NCBI GenBank assembly: GCA_018714665.1
Contig: DVNA01000056.1
Span: 1-20,002, forward strand
DNA length: 20,002 nt
Direction: 5' to 3'
DNA from: Candidatus Gallibacteroides avistercoris
GTDB lineage: Bacteria > Bacteroidota > Bacteroidia > Bacteroidales > CHK158-818
Part shown: piece after piece, positions 13,354 through 20,002 of the stretch
How the letters are laid out: the number at the start of each line of letters is the position of its first letter
Position numbering within the stretch: the first letter of the stretch is position 1
Notes under the pieces: model-generated
Told to the model about the DNA's origin: nothing
The model's database searches: none
The model's input: the letters and a program-made list of their open reading frames with translations, nothing else
Made by a program: the position numbers and the translations under genes

Positions 13354-13755
13354 ATGGAAAAATACATTTTTGAATACCCTTTTGAGGTGCGCGACTACGA
13401 ATGCGATATGCAAGGCATCGTAAACAATGCGGTATATCTGAACTACCTGGAACACACCCGACACCGGTTTCTCTTACAGGCCGGTTGCGACTTTGCCTCG
13501 CTCCACCCGCAAGGGATAGACCCGGTGGTCAAACGCATGGAGATAGACTACAAACAATCGCTGCGTAGCGGCGACAGGTTTGTAAGCAAGCTCAACCTGA
13601 AACGCGAAGGTATCCGGTTTGTCTTTTACCAGGACATTTACATCCTGCCCGAAATGAAACTATCGGTCAAAGCCCGGATAGAGATTGCCTGTGTGGTAAA
13701 CGGGAAAATCAGCAAAGGTGAAGAACTCATCCCCCTTTTTAAAGAGTACCTGTGA
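13354..13755 (+). CDS. Acyl-CoA thioesterase, hotdog fold (YbgC/4HBT family)
   Basis: This 133-residue hotdog-fold enzyme is of typical single-domain length. The 4-hydroxybenzoyl-CoA thioesterase signature is near the start: RDYECDMQGIVNNAVYLNYLEHTRHRF, with D18 as probable catalytic aspartate and the NN-Y pattern following. The core continues with VVKRMEIDYKQSLRSGDRF and a C-terminal strand around CVVNGKISKG. It should hydrolyse acyl-CoA thioesters in the cytoplasm; the chain specificity is unknown. The ATG at 13354 is preferred over a GTG two codons upstream. Its stop overlaps the dprA start in GTGA, suggesting coupled translation. Confidence 0.9.
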   Translation: MEKYIFEYPFEVRDYECDMQGIVNNAVYLNYLEHTRHRFLLQAGCDFASLHPQGIDPVVKRMEIDYKQSLRSGDRFVSKLNLKREGIRFVFYQDIYILPEMKLSVKARIEIACVVNGKISKGEELIPLFKEYL

Positions 13756-14852
13756 ACGAACTACTATACCGCATAGCACTTACCCGTATCAAGGGAATCA
13801 ATCTGCCGTTGGCCAAAATTCTGCTCGAAGCCACCGGCAGTTGTGAGGCGCTTTTTGCCGAAACAGAAGAGAACATCCACCGTATAGCGCTTCTGAAAAC
13901 AGCCATCTTCTCGGATGCTCAAAAAAAGAGAGCTTTGCATGAGGCTGAAACTGAACTGGCCTTTATCGACAAAAACAAAATAGAGGCCCTTTTTTATACC
14001 GATTGCAATTACCCGCAACGTCTGACAGAATGTATCGACGCGCCGATACTGCTCTACTACAAAGGATCGGCAGACCTGAACCAGACGAGGGTCATCAGCA
14101 TTGTGGGGACTCGCAACGCTACCCACTACGGGAAAGGGTTCTGCCAGGATTTCATTCAGGAGTTGGCAACGTTATTCCCCCGCAATACCATCATCGTGAG
14201 CGGACTGGCATACGGCATCGACGTCTGTGCGCACCGGGAGGCTCTGAGAAACGGGCTCGATACCGTTGCCGTACTGGCACACGGACTGAACACCATCTAC
14301 CCTGCACCGCACCGGAACATCGCCGCCGAAATGCTCAAACAGGGAGGCTTGCTGACAGAATACGCCTCGCAAGACGCTACCCACCGGGTAAACTTCATCG
14401 CCCGCAACCGGATCGTAGCGGGGCTTTGCGACGCCGCCCTCATCGTCGAGTCCGCCTCGAAGGGAGGCAGCCTCATCACCGCCGACATTGCCGAAAGCTA
14501 CCACCGGGACATTTTCGCTCTGCCCGGACGTATCGGCGATGCCTACTCGCAAGGGTGCAACAACCTGATTGCAAGCAACAAGGCTGCCCTTGTCTCTTCC
14601 GCCCGCCATTTCGCAGAACAGATGTGCTGGGAAGTTCCTGCACAAGAGGCCATACAAAAAGAGTTGTTCCCGGAACTGGATGCAAATGAGAAAAACATTC
14701 TAAGTATTTTGGAAAAAGAGGGGGAGTGCCAAATCAACCAACTGGCCATAAAATCGGATTTGTCCACGGCTCAGGTACTGGCCATACTGCTGGAACTGGA
14801 ATTCAAAGATAAAATCCGCTCTTTTCCCGGCGGAATTTACCGGCCAGCATAA
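13752..14852 (+). CDS. dprA: DNA-processing protein DprA
   Basis: This 366-residue protein of usual length binds incoming single-stranded DNA and loads RecA during natural transformation. It has an N-terminal helix-hairpin-helix-like region (1-75) and a Rossmann-type DprA core with SIVGTRNATHYG, IIVSGLAYGIDVCAHREAL, TVAVLAHGLNTIYPAPHR, FIARNRIVAGL and ESASKGGSLITADIA. A C-terminal winged helix spans about 310-366 (EKNILSILEKEGECQINQLA). The start is GTG at 13752, overlapping the thioesterase stop by 4 nt. The gene ends 12 nt from the convergent ABC ATPase, with no evident terminator between. The winged-helix end is present, as in the longer DprA forms. Confidence 0.96.
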   Translation: MNELLYRIALTRIKGINLPLAKILLEATGSCEALFAETEENIHRIALLKTAIFSDAQKKRALHEAETELAFIDKNKIEALFYTDCNYPQRLTECIDAPILLYYKGSADLNQTRVISIVGTRNATHYGKGFCQDFIQELATLFPRNTIIVSGLAYGIDVCAHREALRNGLDTVAVLAHGLNTIYPAPHRNIAAEMLKQGGLLTEYASQDATHRVNFIARNRIVAGLCDAALIVESASKGGSLITADIAESYHRDIFALPGRIGDAYSQGCNNLIASNKAALVSSARHFAEQMCWEVPAQEAIQKELFPELDANEKNILSILEKEGECQINQLAIKSDLSTAQVLAILLELEFKDKIRSFPGGIYRPA

Positions 14853-14864
14853 AGAAGAATTGCT

Positions 14865-15512
14865 TTACCGGAGCTCCTGCAAAACCCGGTCGATATGAAC
14901 CATGCGTCCGGCCATACGGTTCAAGATTTCGGTCTGGTGGGAGACATAAAGGATGGTCGTGCCTCTCTTGTTTTCATCCCGCAACATTTCGTGCATCCGT
15001 TCTTCAAACGATTGATCGACATACGAAGAGGGTTCGTCCAGCACCAACACCTCGGGCAAGGCTACCAATGCCCGCCCCAAGAGAGCCCGCTGCATCTGGC
15101 CTCCGGAGAGCTTTCCGATGGTTCTGTCGGACAACTCGGATAATCCCACCCGGGCCAATACCTCTTTTATCCGCTCTCCCCGACATTTTTTGGGTACAAC
15201 ATCCCCGTATTTCCCTAAGAACCCGGACTCTATCACCTCGGCAACCGTTATAGGGAAACGAGGGTCGATTACACTCTTCTGAGGCAGATATCCCACATTC
15301 AAATCAGGTACCTGTTGTCCGTCCCGGTAAAAGCGGATAGTACCCCGCTCCGTCTTTTTCAATCCGAGCAAGGCTCGCAAGAAGGAGGTCTTTCCTCCAC
15401 CATTAGGGCCTGTAATACCAACAAAATCTCCTTTATTGATTTGATAAGAAATATCCGACAAGGCGGTAACCGAATCGTAACGAACGGTCAATCCGGTTAT
15501 CTCAATCTGCAT
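14865..15512 (-). CDS. Zinc/manganese-type ABC transporter ATP-binding protein
   Basis: This 215-residue ABC ATPase is of the metal-chelate uptake group (ZnuC/MntB-like). Walker A is GPNGGGKTS at 35-43, the Q-loop Q78 lies in LPQKS, the signature LSGGQ is at 135-139, Walker B VLVLDEP at 155-161, and the switch histidine H192 in YVSHQ. The ATG at 15512 is preferred; a GTG at 15518 is an alternative. It overlaps the end of the binding-protein gene by 11 nt, so the pair is translationally linked. The expected membrane permease is not encoded downstream, where dprA comes in from the other side, so the permease must be elsewhere or shared. Confidence 0.92.
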   Translation of the reverse strand: MQIEITGLTVRYDSVTALSDISYQINKGDFVGITGPNGGGKTSFLRALLGLKKTERGTIRFYRDGQQVPDLNVGYLPQKSVIDPRFPITVAEVIESGFLGKYGDVVPKKCRGERIKEVLARVGLSELSDRTIGKLSGGQMQRALLGRALVALPEVLVLDEPSSYVDQSFEERMHEMLRDENKRGTTILYVSHQTEILNRMAGRMVHIDRVLQELR

Positions 15513-16389
15513 ATTCACTGCTTAAAATATTAACCATCGCCAGCTGTTCATCAATCCAGTTGTAATTAAGCGGATTTATCTCTATGATCTTCCCGTCGAA
15601 CTCGCGGGCAAATACCTCGATGTTCTTGCGGTCGAACTCCTTCTGGACAAAAAATACTTTGGCTTGTTTTCGGCGCGCCAAATCTACCATCTCTTTAAAA
15701 TGTTTGGCCGAGGGCTCTTTCCCGTCCGATTCAAGGCTGATCTGTTCCAAACCATAATCCCGGGCCAAATAGCTCAACGACGGATGAAAAACGACGAATG
15801 CCTTTCCTTTCAGCGGAGCCAACCGCTCTGTAAAAATAGAATCTACCTGACTGACCTCAGCCAACAGATTCTTATAATTCTCCTCATACTCCGATTGATG
15901 CTCGGGATCGAGCGCGACAAAGGCTTTGTACATATTCTCTATAATAATGACCGTCTGCCGGGGAGAACACCAGATATGCGGATTAATTCCCGAAAAATGG
16001 ATATGCGAAGATGCGACCTCCGTACTGTCCACCGGAATCGTATCAGTACAAAACTCTACTCCTATCGAGTTATCGAAAACCTGTAAACCGGGAGTATTCT
16101 GAATCAATTTATCCAACCAGGCAATCTCAAACCCGATATACCCGATCTTGAAATAGGCCTCGCTTTTGGCCGCCTTTACCAACAACGAGGGGGAGGGGTC
16201 ATATGTTTCCGGACTGCTTCCTTCGGGGACAATACAATTTATTTCAAACCTGCCCCCGGCAATCTTTTCTGCAAAATATTTCTGAGGTTGAATCGTTACG
16301 GTAATAGCCGCTTTCTTTGTTTCCATATTCACACACGAAAACAAAACAGTACAGCAAAACAATATAAACAAGAGCTCAACTCGTTTCAT
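15502..16389 (-). CDS. Metal ABC transporter substrate-binding lipoprotein (ZnuA-like)
   Basis: This 295-residue cluster 9 solute-binding protein captures zinc or manganese outside the inner membrane. The lipoprotein signal MKRVELLFILFCC ends in LFSC with Cys19; the ATG at 16389 was chosen for this and for its promoter at 16451-16421. Probable metal ligands are H138 in GINPHIW and H202 in VVFHPSLSYLARDYGL. The first ligand position, usually a histidine in DPHxYEP, here reads SSPETYDPSPS, with E61 in place of histidine. A short histidine stretch SSHIH precedes the second site. Members are usually near this length. The specificity (Zn, Mn or Fe) cannot be decided. Confidence 0.92.
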   Translation of the reverse strand: MKRVELLFILFCCTVLFSCVNMETKKAAITVTIQPQKYFAEKIAGGRFEINCIVPEGSSPETYDPSPSLLVKAAKSEAYFKIGYIGFEIAWLDKLIQNTPGLQVFDNSIGVEFCTDTIPVDSTEVASSHIHFSGINPHIWCSPRQTVIIIENMYKAFVALDPEHQSEYEENYKNLLAEVSQVDSIFTERLAPLKGKAFVVFHPSLSYLARDYGLEQISLESDGKEPSAKHFKEMVDLARRKQAKVFFVQKEFDRKNIEVFAREFDGKIIEINPLNYNWIDEQLAMVNILSSEYAD

Positions 16390-16420
16390 TTTTTCACCTT
16401 GAAATATACTTTCCAAGGTA

Positions 16421-16451
16421 CAAATATACAACATATATCCTTACAAACAAA
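16421..16451 (-). promoter_or_regulatory. Promoter of the metal ABC transporter genes
   Basis: On the minus strand TTTG (16451-16448), a 19-nt spacer, TATATTTG (16428-16421): an exact consensus match. The predicted start is about 25 nt before the ATG at 16389. Confidence 0.7.
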
Positions 16452-16660
16452 TATATATATTTTTATCAATTTTGATTAACGTATGTAAAACAATTTCATA
16501 TAATACTACAAATCAACTATTTAAGACAGACACAATAGAACCATACATCATCAAAAGATTATTATTTATTAACAACTGCCAAAATATATTCCTCTTTACT
16601 GCACACTGACATATTCATGTTATATATACAAAAAGCCGTGAAATTATCGGTTATCCTGTA

Positions 16661-16702
16661 TATCTTTGTCAAAAAAAACGGAGAATCTGTCTTCAAAGAC
16701 AG
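16661..16702 (+). promoter_or_regulatory. Promoter box and leader hairpin of the amidohydrolase gene
   Basis: TATCTTTG at 16661-16668 matches TAnnTTTG; no clear -33 TTTG is seen. A hairpin CTGTCT-TCAA-AGACAG lies in the leader at 16687-16702, about 30 nt before the ATG. It has no T-run, so it is not a terminator. Confidence 0.5.
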
Positions 16703-16733
16703 AGGTTACAGGTTTTTGACAAAACGAAAGACA

Positions 16734-17921
16734 ATGAAAAAAGATATCTCGAACTTAGGCAATCAATTAAACGAACAACTTCTCTCCTTTTACAAGCACC
16801 TGCATCGATACCCCGAACTCTCTTTTGAAGAGAAAGAGACGGCTGCTTTTGTAACCCGTATCTTAACACGCGAGGGCATCCCCTTTCAAGACCACATCGG
16901 AGGATACGGTATCCTGGCTCGGATCGAGGGAAAGAACCCCACTTCCAGAATTATCGGGTTACGGGCCGACATGGACGCTCTGCCCATACACGAGGAGACC
17001 GGACTCTCGTACCAATCCTGCCACGAAGGGGTCATGCACGCTTGCGGACACGATGCCCATACGGCTTGTCTGTTGGGATGCGCCCTGTTGCTCAACCGGC
17101 TGCGCCAGAAGCTGACCGGAACGGTTTTGTTGATTTTTCAACCGGCGGAAGAGCGGCACCCGGGAGGGGCCCGGCTGATGCTGCAAGACGGTGTATTTGA
17201 TACATACCGTCCCGAGTTGATCATCGGACAACACGTCAATGCCGAGGTTCCGTGTGGATCGCTGGCCATGGGCGAAGGGTGCATCATGGCATCGGCCGAC
17301 GAATTTCACCTGGTTATCCGCGGAAAAGGAGGACACGGAGCCATGCCCTACAAACTGAACGATACGGTTCTGGCCGCAGCTCAAACCGTCGTTTCGTTGC
17401 AACAGTTGGTCAGCCGCCGGCACAACCCCTTTATCCCAGCCGTCATTACGGTGGGTAAATTCATGGCAGAGGGAGCCACCAACATCATCCCCGACCATGT
17501 AAACCTGTCGGGTACGCTCCGTTGCATGGACGAAAAAGAGCGGAAAAGATTACAGCAACTTATCCGCGAAACGGTACAGCTAACAGCCCAGAGCTATGGC
17601 TGCCAATGCGACATTGATATGAAAGACGGTTATCCGTCGGTTGTCAACGACCCGACCATTACACAAAAAGCCCGTATTTTTGCCGGAGAACTTTGGGGAG
17701 AAGAAGCCATATTGCCCATCGAAAAACGGATGACAGCAGAAGATTTCGGATTTTTCTCGGCAACGGTTCCCTCCACCTTCTACCGTTTGGGCATCAAAAG
17801 CGAGGCCACCCGCCAATTCGGAGACCAACACACCGCAACCTTCGGGATAGACGAACGCGCCCTGAAAATCGGCATGGAGACATTATCCTACCTGGCAGTT
17901 CGTTTCCTCGAAGAGCCTTAA
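16734..17921 (+). CDS. M20-family amidohydrolase (hippurate/IAA-amino acid hydrolase-like)
   Basis: This 395-residue metal-dependent amidohydrolase belongs to peptidase family M20D, which removes acyl groups from N-acyl amino acids or N-acetyl-diaminopimelate. Seen in order: GLRADMDALPI at 75-85, the metal motif MHACGHDAHTA with C104 and H106, FQPAEE at 135-140 with the catalytic and metal glutamates, GQHV with H167, the dimerisation-domain GKGGHGAMP, and FGDQHTATF near 370 supplying the last histidine. Start at 16734: the upstream in-frame ATG at 16617 precedes the promoter box and adds a sequence without family match. No signal peptide, so cytoplasmic. The substrate is undetermined. Its stop codon overlaps the stop of the convergent GNAT gene. 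Confidence 0.93.
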   Translation: MKKDISNLGNQLNEQLLSFYKHLHRYPELSFEEKETAAFVTRILTREGIPFQDHIGGYGILARIEGKNPTSRIIGLRADMDALPIHEETGLSYQSCHEGVMHACGHDAHTACLLGCALLLNRLRQKLTGTVLLIFQPAEERHPGGARLMLQDGVFDTYRPELIIGQHVNAEVPCGSLAMGEGCIMASADEFHLVIRGKGGHGAMPYKLNDTVLAAAQTVVSLQQLVSRRHNPFIPAVITVGKFMAEGATNIIPDHVNLSGTLRCMDEKERKRLQQLIRETVQLTAQSYGCQCDIDMKDGYPSVVNDPTITQKARIFAGELWGEEAILPIEKRMTAEDFGFFSATVPSTFYRLGIKSEATRQFGDQHTATFGIDERALKIGMETLSYLAVRFLEEP

Positions 17922-18463
17922 ACATCCTTTTCTACGCCATACACCTGGGCATATAACCGGCTCTTTATCTCTTGATAACGGGTGGCAAAATCTGTCATAC
18001 GGCTAGTCATCAGGTAGAGGTGCAACGGGTGTTTTGTGGCATCATAAGGTGGTTGTATGTAATCGTATTCAGGATGCAACACAAAACCCAGCGACTCGTA
18101 AAACCGGATTCTCCGGATACAAATATCGTCATCGGGATGCTCTACTTCAAGCACAATCGGGGTATCGTCCTCCGCTATAAATGCCTGCAAGATTTCTCTC
18201 CCAATCCCTTTGCCTCGGCAAGTACCATCGACAGCAAAATGCTCTACATACCGCCAATCGGGCCATTGCCAATACGAAAGCAATCCCACGCCACGACCAT
18301 CTTTTTCAATAACGGCCAGGTGGAACGTTTCGTTCTCTTTCAACAACCGTTCCACTTGGTCGAACTCCCGGCGTTCATCAACCGGGAAAGAGTCCTCATA
18401 AACGGAACGGATATAGTCCAATGTTTTGACATCCGTTTCCGACACCGGAACAAATTTCACCAT
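17918..18463 (-). CDS. GNAT-family N-acetyltransferase
   Basis: This 181-residue GNAT-fold protein, usual in length, transfers an acetyl group from acetyl-CoA to an amine. The acetyl-CoA loop is seen as VDGTCRGKGIGREILQAFI (about 78-96), preceded by the strand RYVEHFAV, and followed by VLEVEHP and RRIRFYESLGFVLHPEYDYIQPPY, the usual C-terminal part. A terminal helix with tyrosines closes it. The acceptor is unknown. It starts 35 nt after the stop of the beta-helix gene on the same strand, so the two may share a transcript. The final codons overlap the end of the amidohydrolase gene tail to tail by 4 nt. Confidence 0.9.
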   Translation of the reverse strand: MVKFVPVSETDVKTLDYIRSVYEDSFPVDERREFDQVERLLKENETFHLAVIEKDGRGVGLLSYWQWPDWRYVEHFAVDGTCRGKGIGREILQAFIAEDDTPIVLEVEHPDDDICIRRIRFYESLGFVLHPEYDYIQPPYDATKHPLHLYLMTSRMTDFATRYQEIKSRLYAQVYGVEKDV

Positions 18464-18498
18464 ATCTAACTGCTTTAATCGTTTACTATCATATTTCT

Positions 18499-20002
18499 TT
18501 ATTCCCTGTCATTGGTAACCGTTTCCATATATCTGTTTTCCCAGGGGCCAATGGATTCAAACGGTATGGGTAAGAGCCCGAAACGTTGCAAAAGAGCACT
18601 ATCCAGGTAGTAGTCGAGCCCGACATCATCTGCTGTATTGGAGGTAACAACGCTATTGTTTTGCAACACATTGCTCCCGTTCTCCCGTAAAAACAATCCA
18701 TCACAATCTACCACCAAATTGTTGGAAACGAAGTTCCGGTCGGCATACGCTTTTATATCTTCGTTCAACTCCGGGTAACGTTTCTTGTACAACTCGGAAC
18801 TGATATCGACATCCTCATACAACTCCTTTTGTTTCTGGGGTAATTCCAACGAGTTTTTCCACCGATTGCCCCACGGGGTAAAGCTGACTGCGGCAAAACA
18901 TTTATAAAACAGATTGTTCTCTACGTGATTGTCTTTTCCCCCGTGTATCTGGACAGCCCCGAAAATAACCGAGCCACACTGTTCAAATACATTGCCATAC
19001 ACCTTGGCTCCGGAAATCATGTCGTCCAAACGGACGCCTGCCGCGCCATTGTGGGTTCCTCCTACGATATGGCGCCAATGGTTGTAACGAACCACAATAC
19101 CCCGATAAGAAGGATTCGACCACATATCCATCCCCCCCTGATCATCGCTCTCCTTTACCAAATCGAAGAATTGGTTGTACTCTATCAGTACATCATTCCC
19201 GTTAATACGTAAAGCCGAGGAGGTAGATCCTTGGAACAGGTTGTGCCGAATAGAGAGACCCGCCCCGTCGAAAAGTACGGCCGGCTCATAGGAGTGTTTA
19301 AAGAGCGAGAAATTCTCAACGATTGTATTCTCCACCACATATCCGGCCGGATCAAGATTCTTGCGGTCTCCTCCGCGGGCTACAATCCCACTGCATCCCA
19401 ACTCCTGCAACAAGCACCCTTCAACGGTATGGTTCTTTCCATCGGTCAGGTGCAGTGCATCGCAACCGAACTGGGCGATACGGCAATCTTTCAACCGGAC
19501 ATTTTCCCCGCCTGCAACATCGATTGCCGAGCAACGGCCGCCCCGGAAAGAGAGTCCATTCAGGGTGAGGTTGTCAAAGTTCGATACCGACAACATATAC
19601 GGAGCACTCAATACGGAAACCGTAACAAAATCCGATTTCCGATCGAACGCCTCGGGTGCGTACCAATACAAGATACCCCTGTCTCTATCCACGTAATACT
19701 CTCCCGGAGCATCGAGCTCGCACAACAGGTTCAAGCCATAGTAGCGGAATCCATCCCGGTATCCATAAGAATGGTCGGGCTTTTCAAGCGATATCTGATG
19801 CTTGACGGTATCTATTTGGGCTACTTTCTGGAAGGATTCGCTCCAATCCCAGTACCAATAACCGTTTAAACAGGCCTCCGGTTCATCTACCCACCGATTG
19901 ATACGGGCATCTTTATATTCAAAAACGCCCTCTTTGGTTCCATGACAGTTAAGCCATGTCGGGGGTAAGGTTGTCGCTCCCAATGCTTTCCCGGCGATGG
20001 TA
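18499..20002 (-). CDS. Right-handed parallel beta-helix protein (partial, N-terminus outside window)
   Basis: The frame is open from the right edge to the stop at 18499, giving about 500 residues without the true start. The visible part has an N-terminal region with many aromatic residues (NGYWYWDWSESF), then APGEYYVDRDRGILYWYAPEAFD, a motif I associate with beta-helix glycoside hydrolases and lyases. A long series of beta-helix turns follows with repeated N-phi-phi-x-x-N patterns (for example FDNLTLNGLSFRGGRCSAIDVAGG and NDVLIEYNQFFDLVKESDDQGGMDMW). Asparagine ladders and conserved acidic residues suggest a carbohydrate-active enzyme, possibly GH141-like or pectate-lyase-fold, but the family is not certain. 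The signal peptide would be outside the window. GNAT follows it closely. Confidence 0.85.
   Translation of the reverse strand, partial: TIAGKALGATTLPPTWLNCHGTKEGVFEYKDARINRWVDEPEACLNGYWYWDWSESFQKVAQIDTVKHQISLEKPDHSYGYRDGFRYYGLNLLCELDAPGEYYVDRDRGILYWYAPEAFDRKSDFVTVSVLSAPYMLSVSNFDNLTLNGLSFRGGRCSAIDVAGGENVRLKDCRIAQFGCDALHLTDGKNHTVEGCLLQELGCSGIVARGGDRKNLDPAGYVVENTIVENFSLFKHSYEPAVLFDGAGLSIRHNLFQGSTSSALRINGNDVLIEYNQFFDLVKESDDQGGMDMWSNPSYRGIVVRYNHWRHIVGGTHNGAAGVRLDDMISGAKVYGNVFEQCGSVIFGAVQIHGGKDNHVENNLFYKCFAAVSFTPWGNRWKNSLELPQKQKELYEDVDISSELYKKRYPELNEDIKAYADRNFVSNNLVVDCDGLFLRENGSNVLQNNSVVTSNTADDVGLDYYLDSALLQRFGLLPIPFESIGPWENRYMETVTNDRE

Larger units (their letters stand above)
16390..16733. other. 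AT-rich intergenic region with two divergent promoters
   Basis: No gene is supported here. It holds the leftward promoter of the metal-binding protein gene, an AT-rich centre without visible structure, and the rightward promoter and leader of the amidohydrolase gene. No Zur- or Fur-like palindrome could be made out by eye. Confidence 0.6.

Noticed and set aside
16687..16702. CTGTCT/AGACAG hairpin as a terminator or riboswitch
   Set aside because: The stem is only 6 bp, no T-run follows and no known riboswitch pattern is visible; kept only as a leader hairpin.

Overview
The window looks like a chromosomal segment from a Bacteroidales bacterium (Bacteroides/Parabacteroides-like gut anaerobe; genus not fixed). 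The evidence is repeated Bacteroidetes-type promoters (TTTG, about 19-20 nt, TAnnTTTG), lipoproteins with Bacteroidetes-style lipoboxes, and families typical of the order: a DUF4954 beta-helix protein, a DUF6249-like membrane protein and an EFR1-type flavodoxin-ferredoxin. No tRNA, rRNA, CRISPR array or transposase was seen.

Region 1 (1-6502) is an AraC-controlled accessory cluster. Six minus-strand genes are read away from a divergent AraC regulator (5606-6502). In transcription order they are an alpha/beta-hydrolase lipoprotein, a cytoplasmic aldo/keto reductase (AKR), a second alpha/beta-hydrolase lipoprotein, a Tat-exported flavodoxin-ferredoxin, a Sec-exported AKR, and a transporter that runs off the left edge. 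Each of the three minus-strand promoters has the same 21-32 bp element just upstream of its TAnnTTTG box, and a diverged copy lies in front of araC. I read these as operators of the AraC protein. The encoded system looks like ester hydrolysis plus carbonyl and redox chemistry partly outside the cytoplasm, with an uptake or efflux protein. Its substrate cannot be read from the sequence. A gap at 4060-4391 contains two families of short tandem repeats.

Region 2 (6503-8266) holds a long imperfect hairpin on the minus strand behind a perfect Bacteroidetes promoter, which I interpret as a 6S-like RNA. It is followed by an acyltransferase-3 membrane protein with its own promoter, a possible 18-codon leader ORF and a strong terminator.

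Region 3 (8294-9846) is an ECF sigma-factor locus. The sigma gene, a small two-helix membrane protein behind it and a divergent DUF6249-like gene share two mirror-image promoters of the form TGTAACC-N15-CGTCAAA, suggesting autoregulation.

Region 4 (9878-14852) is a housekeeping operon: hflX, a DUF4954 gene, a hotdog thioesterase and dprA. It starts from a tandemly duplicated 83-84 bp promoter module.

Region 5 (14865-20002) has a zinc/manganese-type ABC transporter pair (binding lipoprotein and ATPase, no permease here), an M20 amidohydrolase, and on the minus strand a GNAT acetyltransferase behind a right-handed beta-helix protein that continues past the right edge.
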